Part shown: positions 51,232 to 61,322 of the stretch, piece by piece
Layout of the letters: the number at the start of each line of letters is the position of its first letter
Position numbering within the stretch: the stretch's first letter is position 1
Origin: Cellulomonas sp. APG4
Lineage (GTDB): Bacteria > Actinomycetota > Actinomycetes > Actinomycetales > Cellulomonadaceae
Direction: 5' to 3'
Assembly (NCBI RefSeq): GCF_009996735.1
Contig: NZ_JAACYI010000003.1
Coordinates: forward strand, 62,001-126,000
DNA: 64,000 bases
Program-made: the position numbers and the translations under genes
Notes under the pieces: model-generated
Told to the model about the DNA's origin: nothing
Databases searched by the model: none
The model's input: only the letters and a program-made list of their open reading frames with translations

Positions 51232-54200
51232 TCAGGCGTAGAAGACGCGCTCGACGACGGCTCGGGCGCGGCGGGCCGTCCGCAGGTAGTCCTCCTCGAG
51301 CGTCGCGCCCGACGCCGGCGGGTAGCCGAGCAGGCGCGCCAGGCCCGCGAGGGCGCGACGGTCGTGCGGCAGCACGTCCCCACCTGCGCCGCCGGCGCGA
51401 CCGGACCACAGCACCAGCGCGTCGCGCAGCCGCGTGCACAGCGTCCACGCCTCCGCGAGCACCTCGGCGTCGCCCTCGGTCACGAGCCCCGCCTCCCGGG
51501 CCGCGTCGAGGGCCGCGAGCGTCGACGCGGTGCGCAGGTCCGGGATGTCGGCCGCGTGCTGGAGCTGGAGCAGCTGCACGGTCCACTCGACGTCGCTCAG
51601 GCCTCCACGGCCGAGCTTGAGGTGACGCGACGGGTCGACGTTGCGCGGCAGACGCTCGGCCTCCATGCGCGCCTTGAGGCGGCGTACCTCACGCACGGTC
51701 GCGGCGTCGGCCCCTCCGCGGGGGTACCGCAAGGGGTCGATCAGGGCGACGAAGCGCTCGCGCAGCTCGTCCGGTCCGGCGACGGGGCGTGCGCGGAGCA
51801 GCGCCTGGCTCTCCCACGGTGACGACCAACGCTGGTAGTACTCGGCGTACGAGGCGAGCGAGCGCGCGAGCGGCCCGTTGCGGCCCTCGGGACGCAGGTC
51901 GGCATCGACCTCGAGCGCCGGCTCGGCGCCCACGGCCCCCGCCAGGGCGCGCACACGCGTCGCGACCGCGACCGCCTGAGCCTGGGCGCGGGCCTCGTCC
52001 ACCCCCGGGAGCGGCTCGTGGACGAACAGCACGTCCGCGTCGGAGCCGTAACCGAGCTCACGACCACCGAGCCGGCCCATCGCGACGATCGCCGTCCTGG
52101 TCAAGAGGCCCTCGTCGCTCTCGCGCGCCTCGTGCTCGGCGATGCGCAGGACGCCCGCGAGCACCACCTCGGCCGCGACGGTGAGTGCGGTGCCCGAGAC
52201 CGTGGCGTCGCCCTGACCCAGCACCTCGGCCACCGCGGTGCGGGCCATCTCGCGGCGACGCAGCGCGCGCAGCAGGGTCGCGGCGCCCTCCGGGTCGTCC
52301 GAGCGGGTGAGGAGTGCGTCGGCCTCGGTCACGAGGCGCTCGGGGCCTCGTGGAGCGAGCTCGGCGTCGTCGTCGAGCCACGCGACGGACTCGGTCGAGC
52401 GGGTCAGGACGTCGGCCGCGTAGCGCGAGCTCGACAGCAGACGTGCGAGGCGGTGGGCCGCCGCCCCCGAGTCCCGGAGCAGCTTGAGGTACCAGTGCGT
52501 CGTGCCGAGCTCGTCCGAGAGACGACGGAACGCGAGCAGGCCTGCGTCCGGGTCGCTGCCCTCGGCGAACCAGCCGAGCAGCACGGGAAGCAGCTGCCGC
52601 TGGATCGCCGCGCGCCGGCTCACCCCCTCCGTGAGGGCGGCGATGTGCCGGACGGCGCCGGCCGGGTCCCGGTAGCCGATCGCGGCGAGCCGCGCCCGCG
52701 CCGCCTCGGGGGCCAGGCTCGCCTCCTCGCGCGTCAGGTGCGCGGTCGCAGGGAGCAGCGGTCGGTAGAACAGCTCCTCGTGGAGGTGCCGCACGTCGCG
52801 CCGCACGGTGCGCCACCGCTCGAGCAGGGCGTCCGGCGCCGGGGGCTCGAGCCGGAGGGAACGGGCCAGGCGGCGCAGGTCCGCCTCCCCCGTGGGCATC
52901 AGGTGCGTGCGGCGCAGGCGGTGGAGCTGGATGCGGTGCTCGAGGGCACGCAGCAGCCGGTAGCAGACGCCGAGGCGCGCCGCGTGGTCACGGCCCACGT
53001 AGCCACCCGCCGAGAGCGCGTGCAGCGCCGAGAGCGTCGTGGGGCTGCGGATCTCCTCGTCGGCTCGACCGTGCACCATCTGCAGCAGCTGGACCGTGAA
53101 CTCGACGTCGCGCAGGCCCCCCACGCCGAGCTTGAGCTGCCGGTCCGCCTCGGCGGGCGGAACGTGGTCCTCGACCCGGCGGCGCATCGCCTGCGAGTCC
53201 TCCACGAAGTTCTCCCGCTCGACCGCGGTCCACACCAGCGGCGAGAGCGCCTCGAGGTACGTGCGCCCCACCTCCCGGTCGCCGGCCACCGTCCTGGCCT
53301 TGAGCAGCGCCTGGAACTCCCACGTCTTGGCCCAGCGCTCGTAGTACGCGCGGTGGCTCGCGACGGTCCGCACGAGCGGACCGTCCTTGCCCTCGGGGCG
53401 CAGCGCGGCGTCCACCGGCCACAGCACGGGCTCGGTGGAGGTCCCCGCGCACGCGCGAGCGAGCGCCGTGGCGAGGCGCGCGGCGACCGCGAGCGCGGTG
53501 CCCTCGTCGTGACCGTCGGCGGGTTCGGCGACGTAGATCACGTCGACGTCGCTCACGTAGTTGAGCTCGCGCCCACCGCACTTGCCCATCCCGATCACCG
53601 CGAGACGGGCGGCGGCGTGGTCGGGGTGCTCGGCCCGGGCGAGGGCGAGGCCCGCCTCGAGCGCGGCCGCGGCGAGGTCCGCGAGCGCGGCGCCCACGGC
53701 CGGCAGCAGGGACAAGGGCTCGGTCGAGGTGAGATCGGTCGCCGCGATGCGCAGCAGCCTTCGCCTGTACGCACGGCGCATCGCGTCGACGCCGTCAGCG
53801 ACCGTCGCCACTGGGGCGTCGGTCGCGGGGTCCGCCCCGACCGCGACCAGCAGCTCTGCCCTGACGTCGCGCGCGTCGGCACCGATCGGGCTGGGCTCGC
53901 CGAGGGCCGCCAGGTCGGCCGGGTGCCGGGCGAGGTGGTCGGCGAGCGCGGGTGAGGCCCCCAGCACGGCGACCAGCCGCGCGCGCTCCTCGCCGTCGTC
54001 GGCGAGCACACGCGCGAGCCGCTCGCCGTCGGGCGTGCCCGGCGGGGCGGCGCCGCACACGCGGCTGAGACCGAGCAGCGCGTCGTCGGGCGAGGCGGCG
54101 GCGGAGAGCAGCTGGGCCACACCGCCGCCGTCGTCCGCGGGCCCGACGACGGCGCACAGCTCGCGGTCCGCGAGCAGGCGCTCGGCCCGGCCCGGGTCGT

Positions 54201-54267
54201 CGAACCCGAGCCGGATCAGGCGCGAGCGAAGGCTGCCCGCGGGGCGTCCGCTCGACGTCTCGCTCAC
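51232..54267 (-). CDS. glnE: bifunctional glutamine synthetase adenylyltransferase / adenylyl-removing enzyme
   Basis: A 1011-residue enzyme that adds AMP to, and removes it from, the glutamine synthetase tyrosine in response to nitrogen status. It has two nucleotidyltransferase domains: the first with GKCGGRELNYVSDVDVIYV (about residue 255) and the second with GRLGGRELGYGSDADVLFV (about 740), each followed by DADLRPEG- or DAALRPEGKDGP-type motifs and helical regulatory regions. GTG 54267 overlaps the glnA2 stop by 4 nt. glnA2-glnE pairing is also seen in M. tuberculosis. Its substrate here is the GlnA encoded at 34.4 kb. Confidence 0.95.
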   Translation of the reverse strand: MSETSSGRPAGSLRSRLIRLGFDDPGRAERLLADRELCAVVGPADDGGGVAQLLSAAASPDDALLGLSRVCGAAPPGTPDGERLARVLADDGEERARLVAVLGASPALADHLARHPADLAALGEPSPIGADARDVRAELLVAVGADPATDAPVATVADGVDAMRRAYRRRLLRIAATDLTSTEPLSLLPAVGAALADLAAAALEAGLALARAEHPDHAAARLAVIGMGKCGGRELNYVSDVDVIYVAEPADGHDEGTALAVAARLATALARACAGTSTEPVLWPVDAALRPEGKDGPLVRTVASHRAYYERWAKTWEFQALLKARTVAGDREVGRTYLEALSPLVWTAVERENFVEDSQAMRRRVEDHVPPAEADRQLKLGVGGLRDVEFTVQLLQMVHGRADEEIRSPTTLSALHALSAGGYVGRDHAARLGVCYRLLRALEHRIQLHRLRRTHLMPTGEADLRRLARSLRLEPPAPDALLERWRTVRRDVRHLHEELFYRPLLPATAHLTREEASLAPEAARARLAAIGYRDPAGAVRHIAALTEGVSRRAAIQRQLLPVLLGWFAEGSDPDAGLLAFRRLSDELGTTHWYLKLLRDSGAAAHRLARLLSSSRYAADVLTRSTESVAWLDDDAELAPRGPERLVTEADALLTRSDDPEGAATLLRALRRREMARTAVAEVLGQGDATVSGTALTVAAEVVLAGVLRIAEHEARESDEGLLTRTAIVAMGRLGGRELGYGSDADVLFVHEPLPGVDEARAQAQAVAVATRVRALAGAVGAEPALEVDADLRPEGRNGPLARSLASYAEYYQRWSSPWESQALLRARPVAGPDELRERFVALIDPLRYPRGGADAATVREVRRLKARMEAERLPRNVDPSRHLKLGRGGLSDVEWTVQLLQLQHAADIPDLRTASTLAALDAAREAGLVTEGDAEVLAEAWTLCTRLRDALVLWSGRAGGAGGDVLPHDRRALAGLARLLGYPPASGATLEEDYLRTARRARAVVERVFYA

Positions 54268-55601
54268 AGGACCGGCAGGTACCGCTTCAGCTCGAACGGC
54301 GTGACCTGGGCCCGGTAGGCGTTCCACTCCTCGCGCTTGTTGCGCAGGACGAAGTCGAACACGTGCTCACCGAGCGTCTCGGCCACGAGCTCCGAGCGCT
54401 CCATCACCGTGATGGCCTGCTCGAGGGAGGACGGGAGCGGCTCGATGCCCAGGGCCCGGCGCTCGGCGTCGGTCAGCTCCCACACGTCGTCCTCGGCGCC
54501 CTCGGGGAGCTCGTAGCCCTCCTCGATCCCCTTGAGCCCCGCGGCGAGCAGCAGCGCGTAGGACAGGTACGGGTTGGTCGCGCTGTCCACGCCGCGGTAC
54601 TCGACGCGGCTCGAGTTGCCCTTGCCCGGCTTGTACATGGGCACACGGACCAGGGCCGAGCGGTTGTTGTGGCCCCAGCAGATGTAGCTCGGTGCCTCGG
54701 CCCCGCCCCACATGCGCTTGTAGGAGTTGACGTACTGGTTGGTGATCGCAGTGATCTCGGCGGCGTGCCGCAGCAGACCCGCGATGAACCGACGGCCGGT
54801 CTGGGACAGCTCGAAGGGCGCGCCCGGCTCGTGGAAGGCGTTGCGGTCCCCCTCGAAGAGGGAGAGGTGCGAGTGCATGCCGGAGCCGGGGTGGTCGGCC
54901 ATGGGCTTGGGCATGAACGACGCGAAGATGTCCTGCTCGAGGGCGACCTCCTTGACCACGGTGCGGAAGGTCATGATGTTGTCCGCGGTGGTGAGGGCGT
55001 CGGCATAGCGCAGGTCGATCTCGTTCTGCCCCGGCCCGGCCTCGTGGTGGGAGAACTCGACGGAGATGCCCATCGACTCGAGCATCGTGATCGCCGCCCG
55101 ACGGAAGTCGTGCCCGGTGCCGCGCGCGACGTGGTCGAAGTAGCCCGCGGTGTCGACCGGGACGAGCGGGCGCTCGGGGTCTGCCGGGGTCTCGAACAGG
55201 TAGAACTCGACCTCGGGGTGCGTGTAGAAGGTGAACCCCTTGTCGCTCGCGTGCTGCAGCGCGCGCTTGAGCACGTGCCGCGAGTCGGCGAGGGACGGCT
55301 CGCCGTCGGGCGTGAGGATGTCGCAGAACATGCGGGCCGTGCCGTGACGCTCGCCCCGCCAGGGAAGCACCTGGAACGTCGACGGGTCCGGCTTGGCGAG
55401 CATGTCCGCCTCGTAGACGCGCGTGAGGCCCTCGATCGAGCTGCCGTCGAAGCCGATGCCCTCCGAGAACGCGGCCTCGAGCTCGGCCGGGGCCACCGCG
55501 ACGGACTTCAGCACACCGAGCACGTCGGTGAACCAGAGACGGATGAAGCGGATGTCCCGCTCCTCGACCGTGCGGAGAACGAACTCCTGCTGCCTGTCCA
55601 T
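54264..55601 (-). CDS. glnA2: glutamine synthetase GlnA2-type
   Basis: A 445-residue type I glutamine synthetase-like enzyme. Core motifs are GFDGSSIEGLTRVYEADM, THPEVEFYLFETP, FSHHEAGPGQNEIDLRY, KPMADHPGSGMHSHLSLFEG and NRSALVRVP. At the adenylylation site the sequence reads DDVWELTD: Trp replaces the modified Tyr, so GlnE should not control it. GlnA2 enzymes make D/L-glutamine-related products or act with lower activity; the exact role is open. ATG 55601 is chosen (ATG 55610 also possible). It leads the glnA2-glnE operon. Confidence 0.93.
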   Translation of the reverse strand: MDRQQEFVLRTVEERDIRFIRLWFTDVLGVLKSVAVAPAELEAAFSEGIGFDGSSIEGLTRVYEADMLAKPDPSTFQVLPWRGERHGTARMFCDILTPDGEPSLADSRHVLKRALQHASDKGFTFYTHPEVEFYLFETPADPERPLVPVDTAGYFDHVARGTGHDFRRAAITMLESMGISVEFSHHEAGPGQNEIDLRYADALTTADNIMTFRTVVKEVALEQDIFASFMPKPMADHPGSGMHSHLSLFEGDRNAFHEPGAPFELSQTGRRFIAGLLRHAAEITAITNQYVNSYKRMWGGAEAPSYICWGHNNRSALVRVPMYKPGKGNSSRVEYRGVDSATNPYLSYALLLAAGLKGIEEGYELPEGAEDDVWELTDAERRALGIEPLPSSLEQAITVMERSELVAETLGEHVFDFVLRNKREEWNAYRAQVTPFELKRYLPVL

Positions 55602-55690
55602 GGCGCCCATCCTGCCGCACGCGGGCGCCGGGCGCGGGAAGCGTCTCGCAGGGCGTGGTGCGCGTCGGGTGCGGGCCCGCTCGCCGCGGC

Positions 55691-55696
55691 TAGGGT
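55691..55696 (+). promoter_or_regulatory. -10 element, leaderless start of nadE
   Basis: TAGGGT, 7 nt before ATG 55704. Confidence 0.6.
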
Positions 55697-55703
55697 GGTC
55701 GCC

Positions 55704-57359
55704 ATGGCGCCGCTCCGCATCGCTCTGGCCCAGGTCGACACGTGCGTCGGGGACGTCGCCGGCAACGGCGCGACGGTCCTCGAGTGGACGCGCAAGGCGG
55801 TCCAGGAGGGCGCGGCCCTGGTCGCGTTCCCCGAGATGACGCTCACCGGGTACCCGATCGAGGACCTCGCGCTGCGCGACTCGTTCGCGCGCGCCGCCGA
55901 GCGCACGCTGCGCCGCCTCGCGGCCGACCTCGTGGCCGAGGGGCTCGGCGAGGCGGTCGTCGTCGTCGGCACGCTCGGGCGGGACGAGCGCGGCCGGGCG
56001 ACCAACCGCGCCGTCGTCGTGCACCGCGGCGAGGTGGTCGCGACCTACGACAAGCACCACCTGCCCACCTACGGCGTGTTCGACGAGTTCCGCATCTTCT
56101 CCCCCGGCCACGAGCGCTGCGTCGTCAACGTCGCAGGGCGCCGCGTGGGTCTCGTGATCTGCGAAGACATCTGGCAGGACGGCGGCCCGGTCTCGCTCAT
56201 GGACGAGGCCGAGGTGGACCTGCTGCTCGTGCTCAATGGCTCCCCGTACGAGGAGGGCAAGGGGCACGTGCGCTCCGAGCTCGCAGCGCGCCGGGCCGGT
56301 GAGGTCCGCGCGCCCGTCGCCTACGTGAACATGGTGGGCGGCCAGGACGACCTGGTGTTCGACGGCGGCTCGTTCGTGGTGGGCGCCGACGGCACGCCCC
56401 TGGCGGGCGCGCCCCAGTTCGTCGAGCACCTGCTGGTGTGGGACCTGCCCGACGACGGCGTGTCGCCCGAGCCGGGTCTGCTCGCCGCACCGCTCGACCC
56501 GGACGAGGAGGTCTACACGGCCCTCGTCACGGGGCTGCGCGGCTACGCGCACAAGAACGGCTTCAGCTCGGTCGTCTTCGGGTTCTCGGGCGGGATCGAC
56601 TCGGCGCTCGCCGCCGCGATCGCGGCCGATGCGCTGGGCGGCGAGAACGTCGTCGGCGTCTCGATGCCCTCCGAGCACTCGTCGGAGCACTCGCGCGACG
56701 ACGCCAAGGACCTCGCCGAGCGCATCGGGGCGGACTACCGCGTCCAGCCCATCGCCCCGATGGTCGACGCGTTCCGCGCCCAGATGGAGCTGCCCGGCAT
56801 CGCGGGCGAGAACCTCCAGGCGCGCGTGCGCGGCGTGATCGTCATGGGCCTGTCCAACGTCGAGGGCCACCTGGTGCTCGCGACCGGCAACAAGTCCGAG
56901 CTCGCCGTCGGCTACTCGACGATCTACGGCGACTCCGTGGGTGGTTTCGCCCCGCTCAAGGACGTCGACAAGTCCCGCGTGTGGCGGCTCGCGCGGTGGC
57001 GCAACCAGCACGCGCTCGACAACGGGCAGATCCCGCCGATCCCCGAGAGCTCGATCACCAAGCCGCCATCGGCCGAGCTCAGCCCCGGGCAGATGGACAC
57101 CGACTCGCTCCCGCCGTACGAGCTGCTCGACGAGGTGCTCGACGCGTACGTCGAGCACGCCGAGGGCCGTGAGGAGCTCCTCGCGCGCGGGTTCGACGCC
57201 GAGGTGGTCGACAAGGTGCTCGCGCTGGTCGACCGTGCCGAGTGGAAACGTCGTCAGTACCCGCCGGGGCCCAAGGTGACGGCCCTCGCGTTCGGCCGGG
57301 ACCGCAGGCTCCCGGTGACCAGCCGCTGGCGTGAGCCGAAGGGACCCGTCGATGAGTGA
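55704..57359 (+). CDS. nadE: NAD+ synthase, glutamine-dependent
   Basis: A 551-residue two-domain enzyme converting nicotinate adenine dinucleotide to NAD. The N-terminal nitrilase-type glutaminase has its Glu in [10 protein letters not shown], Lys in [13 protein letters not shown] and Cys in VICEDIW. The C-terminal synthetase has the pyrophosphate loop [15 protein letters not shown] and [21 protein letters not shown]. It is shorter than the 679-residue M. tuberculosis enzyme and nearer the ordinary bacterial type. ATG 55704 has a leaderless -10. It overlaps panB by 8 nt. Confidence 0.95.
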   Translation: MAPLRIALAQVDTCVGDVAGNGATVLEWTRKAVQEGAALVAFPEMTLTGYPIEDLALRDSFARAAERTLRRLAADLVAEGLGEAVVVVGTLGRDERGRATNRAVVVHRGEVVATYDKHHLPTYGVFDEFRIFSPGHERCVVNVAGRRVGLVICEDIWQDGGPVSLMDEAEVDLLLVLNGSPYEEGKGHVRSELAARRAGEVRAPVAYVNMVGGQDDLVFDGGSFVVGADGTPLAGAPQFVEHLLVWDLPDDGVSPEPGLLAAPLDPDEEVYTALVTGLRGYAHKNGFSSVVFGFSGGIDSALAAAIAADALGGENVVGVSMPSEHSSEHSRDDAKDLAERIGADYRVQPIAPMVDAFRAQMELPGIAGENLQARVRGVIVMGLSNVEGHLVLATGNKSELAVGYSTIYGDSVGGFAPLKDVDKSRVWRLARWRNQHALDNGQIPPIPESSITKPPSAELSPGQMDTDSLPPYELLDEVLDAYVEHAEGREELLARGFDAEVVDKVLALVDRAEWKRRQYPPGPKVTALAFGRDRRLPVTSRWREPKGPVDE

Positions 57360-58179
57360 CCCCGCAGCCGCACCGCCGCCCCGGCGCGTGCGCGTGCACC
57401 ACCTGCGCGAGGCGAAGGAGCGCGGCGAGCGCGTCACCATGCTGACCGCGTACGACGCGCTGACGGCGCGCATCTTCGACGACGCGGGCGTGGACGTGGT
57501 GCTCGTGGGCGACTCGGTGGGCAACGTCATGCTCGGGCACGACACGACCATCCCCGTGACGGTCGACCAGATGATCCACCACACGCGGGCCGTGTCGGGG
57601 GCCGTGCGCCGCGCGCTCGTGGTCGCCGACCTACCGTTCGGCTCCTACGAGGCGTCACCCCGGCAGGCCCACGCCACGGCGGTGCGCCTGCTCAAGGAAG
57701 GCGGCGCGCACGCCGTCAAGTTCGAGGGCGGCTCGCGGGTGGCCGAGCACGTGCGGCTGCTGTCGTCGTCGGGCATCCCCGTGATGGCCCACCTGGGCTT
57801 CACCCCGCAGTCGGAGTTCGCACTCGGCGGCAAGCGGGTTCAGGGACGCGGCAGCGAGGCCGCCGACCAGCTCCAGGCGGATGCGCTCGAGCTGCAGGAG
57901 GCCGGCGCGTTCGCCGTGGTCCTCGAGATGGTGCCCGCCCCGCTCGCGGCACGTGTCACCGAGGTGCTCTCGGTGCCGACCATCGGGATCGGCGCGGGCC
58001 CGGACTGCGACGGCCAGGTGCTCGTGTGGAGCGACATGGCCGGTATGGACGACTGGTCGCCACGCTTCGTCAAGCGCTTCGCCGAGCTGGGTGCGGCGCT
58101 GGGCGAGGCGACGCGCGACTACCTCCACGAGGTGCGCGCCGGGACCTTCCCCGGTCCCGAGCACAGCTTCGCCGAGTGA
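57352..58179 (+). CDS. panB: 3-methyl-2-oxobutanoate hydroxymethyltransferase
   Basis: A 275-residue TIM-barrel enzyme of pantothenate synthesis, using methylene-tetrahydrofolate. Motifs are [77 protein letters not shown] (Glu) and [20 protein letters not shown] 57352 is preceded by GAAGGGA and overlaps the nadE end. The next gene starts in its stop codon (GTGA). nadE-panB-EEP therefore form a tightly packed operon joining two cofactor pathways. Confidence 0.95.
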   Translation: MSDPAAAPPPRRVRVHHLREAKERGERVTMLTAYDALTARIFDDAGVDVVLVGDSVGNVMLGHDTTIPVTVDQMIHHTRAVSGAVRRALVVADLPFGSYEASPRQAHATAVRLLKEGGAHAVKFEGGSRVAEHVRLLSSSGIPVMAHLGFTPQSEFALGGKRVQGRGSEAADQLQADALELQEAGAFAVVLEMVPAPLAARVTEVLSVPTIGIGAGPDCDGQVLVWSDMAGMDDWSPRFVKRFAELGAALGEATRDYLHEVRAGTFPGPEHSFAE

Positions 58180-59171
58180 CCGACGCGCCCGGGCGGCGAC
58201 GCCCGGTGCGTCGCGCGCACGCCGTCGGGGTGCTGCTCGCGGGCGTCCTCGTGCTCGCGCTCGTCCTTCCCGGGCTGCTGGGCCTGAACGGTGTCACGCC
58301 GTTCGCGCAGGCCGTCGCGCTGCGCGGCGTGGTGGGCCTCTCGCTCGCGGGCCTCGCCGCACTGCTCGTGGTGCTCCCGGGCCGCCGCGCGACGTGGCCG
58401 ACCGCCGCGGTGCTGCTGGCGGGCGCCGCGATCGGCACGGGCGTGCTGCTCGAGCGTGGGACGGTCGGCCTCGTGGGGCCCGATGCACCCCCCGTCGCCG
58501 ACGCCACGGCCCTCGTGGTGCTCGTGCTCAACACCCAGGACTCCGCGCGGCCCGACGACGTCGCGCGCCTCGTGGTCGAGCGGCGGGCCGACGTGGTGGT
58601 GCTACCCGAGACGCGGTCGCGCGACGCGGCGCGCGTGGCCGCGGCCACGTCCGCGGCCGGCTGGCCGCTGCAGGTGCTCGCCGACGACGGCGCAGGCCCG
58701 TCCGCCACGGGAGCGACCGCGCTGCTCCTCGCCGAGGGGCTCGGGCACTACGAGGTGACCGGGCGCCAGGGCGGTACCCTCGCGGGCTTCACCGCCACGG
58801 GCAAGGGACCCGAGGTCACGGCTGTGCACCCCTTCCCTCCCCTGCCGGGTGCGACGGCCACCTGGCACGAGGAGGGCGCCGTCGCCGTCGCGACGTGCGA
58901 GGCCACGCCCGGCGCGATCGTCGCGGGGGACTTCAACACGACCCCGGACCACCCCGCGTTCGCCGGGCTGAGCCGATGTGTCCTCGCGACCGTCGAGGGC
59001 GGAGCGGGCGGCGTGGGCACGTGGCCCGCGCGCCTGCCGCGCGCCCTCGGTGCGCCGATCGACCACGTGCTCGTGGACGCCCGCACCTGGCGGGTCGAAC
59101 GCGCCGCCGTGCTCAACCCGCCGGCGGGCACGGACCACCGCGCCGTCGAGGTGGTGCTGCGCAGCAGGTGA
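58176..59171 (+). CDS. endonuclease/exonuclease/phosphatase family membrane protein
   Basis: A 331-residue protein with three N-terminal membrane helices (about 16-105) and an EEP domain. Active-site residues fit the family: Asn in VLNTQDS, Glu in [10 protein letters not shown], the [10 protein letters not shown] Asp-Asn pair, the IDHVLVD Asp-His and the final GTDHRAVEV. The EEP domain would face outside or act as a phosphodiesterase/phosphatase on lipids or nucleic acids; the substrate is not clear. It overlaps panB by 4 nt. Confidence 0.82.
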   Translation: MTDAPGRRRPVRRAHAVGVLLAGVLVLALVLPGLLGLNGVTPFAQAVALRGVVGLSLAGLAALLVVLPGRRATWPTAAVLLAGAAIGTGVLLERGTVGLVGPDAPPVADATALVVLVLNTQDSARPDDVARLVVERRADVVVLPETRSRDAARVAAATSAAGWPLQVLADDGAGPSATGATALLLAEGLGHYEVTGRQGGTLAGFTATGKGPEVTAVHPFPPLPGATATWHEEGAVAVATCEATPGAIVAGDFNTTPDHPAFAGLSRCVLATVEGGAGGVGTWPARLPRALGAPIDHVLVDARTWRVERAAVLNPPAGTDHRAVEVVLRSR

Positions 59172-59174
59172 GGC

Positions 59175-59366
59175 TCACCCCTCGCGCCAGCGGCGGTCCT
59201 CCTCGTCCCAGTCCTCGGTGCGCGCGCGTGCCCGCTCGAGCGCCGCGTGCGCCGCCTCACGCGTGGGGTACGGCCCCATCCGGTCGGTCCAGGGGCTCTG
59301 CATGCCCTCCTCGACCTCACCCGTGCCCGGGTTGTACCAGAACTCTCTCGCGCCGTCGTCGGCCAT
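59175..59366 (-). CDS. small conserved protein, SPOR-like
   Basis: A 63-residue acidic protein: [53 protein letters not shown]. The [15 protein letters not shown] part is like a half SPOR motif. Such small proteins lie next to map in other actinobacteria from memory. ATG 59366. Function unknown. It lies head to head with map and meets the end of the EEP gene. Confidence 0.7.
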   Translation of the reverse strand: MADDGAREFWYNPGTGEVEEGMQSPWTDRMGPYPTREAAHAALERARARTEDWDEEDRRWREG

Positions 59367-59411
59367 CACGCCTCCCGTGGTGCCCGCGGCGCGGGGTGCG
59401 CCGCCCATCCG

Positions 59412-59417
59412 TAGACT
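59412..59417 (+). promoter_or_regulatory. -10 element, leaderless start of map
   Basis: TAGACT, 7 nt before ATG 59425. Confidence 0.6.
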
Positions 59418-59424
59418 GCCAGCC

Positions 59425-60315
59425 ATGTCGATCTCGCACGCGCCGACGGGCACGCTGGTGCCCGGCACCGTCAGCCCCGTGCGGAGCGTCCCGGCGCACA
59501 TCTCCCGCCCCGAGTACGTGGGCAAGAACCGCGAGCTCCCGTTCACCGGCTCCGAGGTCAAGGACGCCGAGACGGTCGAGCGCATCCGCGTGGCCTCGCG
59601 CATCGCCGCGCAGGCACTCGCCGAGGTCGGGAGGCACGCGGCCCCGGGTGTCACGACCGACGAGCTCGACCGCATCGGCCACGAGTTCCTGTGCGACCAC
59701 GGCGCCTACCCCTCGACGCTGCACTACCAGCCGCACCCCGGCCAGGTGCCCTTCCTCAAGTCCCTGTGCACGTCGGTCAACGAGGTCATCTGCCACGGGG
59801 TGCCGGACTCGACGGTGCTCCAGGACGGCGACATCGTGAACGTCGACATCACGGCGTACGTCGACGGGGTCCACGGCGACACCGACGCGACGTTCCTCGT
59901 GGGGGACGTCGACGAGGAGTCACGGCTGCTCGTCGAGCGCACCCACGAGGCCATGATGCGCGGGATCCGCGCCGTGCGGCCCGGCCGTGAGATCAACGTG
60001 ATCGGGCGGGTCATCGAGGCCTATGCCCGGCGCTTCGGCTACGGCGTGGTCCGCGACTTCACCGGTCACGGCGTGGGTGAGGCCTTCCACTCGGGCCTGA
60101 TCGTGCCGCACTACGACGCGGCCCCGCACTACGACACCGTGATCGAGGCCGGCATGGTCTTCACGATCGAGCCCATGCTCAACCTCGGCACGCCCGACTG
60201 GGAGATGTGGGACGACGGCTGGACCGTCGTGACCAAGGACCGCCGGCGCAGTGCGCAGTTCGAGCACACCCTCGTGGTGACCGAGACCGGAGCGGAGATC
60301 CTGACCCTGCCATGA
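59425..60315 (+). CDS. map: methionine aminopeptidase, type I
   Basis: A 296-residue enzyme removing the initiator methionine. All five metal ligands are present: Asp in [20 protein letters not shown] (two Asp), His in [13 protein letters not shown], Glu in FTIEPML and Glu in [11 protein letters not shown]. An N-terminal extension of about 45 residues contains a Pro-rich ISRPEYVGK segment, as in the mycobacterial MapB type. ATG 59425 matches the leaderless -10. Its stop overlaps ppgK by 4 nt (ATGA). Confidence 0.95.
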   Translation: MSISHAPTGTLVPGTVSPVRSVPAHISRPEYVGKNRELPFTGSEVKDAETVERIRVASRIAAQALAEVGRHAAPGVTTDELDRIGHEFLCDHGAYPSTLHYQPHPGQVPFLKSLCTSVNEVICHGVPDSTVLQDGDIVNVDITAYVDGVHGDTDATFLVGDVDEESRLLVERTHEAMMRGIRAVRPGREINVIGRVIEAYARRFGYGVVRDFTGHGVGEAFHSGLIVPHYDAAPHYDTVIEAGMVFTIEPMLNLGTPDWEMWDDGWTVVTKDRRRSAQFEHTLVVTETGAEILTLP

Positions 60316-61097
60316 GCGAGCACACACCTCACCGTCCCGCGCCCACCGGGGCCTTCGGCATCGACATCGGCGGCAGCGGCATCAAGGGCGCACCCGTCGA
60401 CCTGCTCGTGGGCGAGCTGAGTGCCGACCGCGTGCGCATCCCGACCCCCCAGCCCGCGACGCCGGACGCCGTCGCGGCCACCGTCGCCGAGCTGGTCGAC
60501 TCCTTCCACCTGTCGCCCGACCTCGCGATCGGCGTGACCTTCCCGGCCGTCATCCAGCACGGCGTCGCACGCTCGGCCGCCAACGTCGACGACTCCTGGA
60601 TCGGCACCGACGTGACCCAGGTGGTCTCGAAGGCGACCGGACGCACGGCGCTCGCCGTCAACGACGCGGACGCGGCGGGCTACGCCGAGGCGCGCTACGG
60701 CGCGGCCCGCGGGCGCGACGGCGTCGTGCTCGTCGTGACGCTGGGGACGGGCATCGGCTCATGCCTGGTCGTGGACGGGACTCTCGTCCCGAACACCGAG
60801 CTGGGCCACCTAGAGATCGACGGGCACGACGCGGAGAGCCGCGCGGCCGACAGCGCGCGCGAGCGCGAGGACCTCGACTGGGAGCAGTGGGCCGCGAGGC
60901 TCCAGCGCTACTTCCGCGTGGTCGAGGACCTCTTCTGGCCCGACCTGATCGTCGTCGGCGGCGGCGTCTCGAAGAAGCACGAGAAGTTCCTGCCGCTGCT
61001 GGACCTGCGCACCCCGATCGTCCCGGCGATGCTGCGCAACTCGGCCGGGATCGTCGGGGCGGCCGCACTCGCGGCGCAGGGAGTCGCCCTCGACTGA
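60312..61097 (+). CDS. ppgK: polyphosphate glucokinase (ROK family)
   Basis: A 261-residue kinase that phosphorylates glucose with polyphosphate or ATP. Motifs are [54 protein letters not shown] and [16 protein letters not shown]; the last is the form seen in actinobacterial PpgK rather than the zinc-binding ROK cysteines. Cytoplasmic. It starts at ATG 60312 inside the end of map, so the two are coupled. Confidence 0.92.
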   Translation: MSEHTPHRPAPTGAFGIDIGGSGIKGAPVDLLVGELSADRVRIPTPQPATPDAVAATVAELVDSFHLSPDLAIGVTFPAVIQHGVARSAANVDDSWIGTDVTQVVSKATGRTALAVNDADAAGYAEARYGAARGRDGVVLVVTLGTGIGSCLVVDGTLVPNTELGHLEIDGHDAESRAADSAREREDLDWEQWAARLQRYFRVVEDLFWPDLIVVGGGVSKKHEKFLPLLDLRTPIVPAMLRNSAGIVGAAALAAQGVALD

Positions 61098-61119
61098 GGC
61101 AGCCCCGGGCGTCGGACGC

Positions 61120-61257
61120 TCAGTCGGTCGACGCGTCCTCGGGGAAGTGCCGCGTGTCCTGACCCTCCTCCGGATCGGGGTGCGGGTCGGGGTCCACGGC
61201 CTTCGTCGGCAGGTCGGGCTGGGCCGGGTCGAAGCTGTCGGGGAGGTGCTCGCTCAT
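61120..61257 (-). CDS. small acidic hypothetical protein
   Basis: A 45-residue ORF starting at ATG 61257, rich in Asp, Pro and Glu (for example DPDPHPDPEEGQDTRHF). No hydrophobic core. Codon use has the high-GC third positions of its neighbours, but such a short ORF is hard to prove. It could be a disordered protein. Confidence 0.4.
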   Translation of the reverse strand: MSEHLPDSFDPAQPDLPTKAVDPDPHPDPEEGQDTRHFPEDASTD

Positions 61258-61322
61258 CACTCCACCGTCGCACCGCGACGCCGGCCGCGCATCCCGGCCG
61301 GGCCCAGGACGGCGTGATGGTC

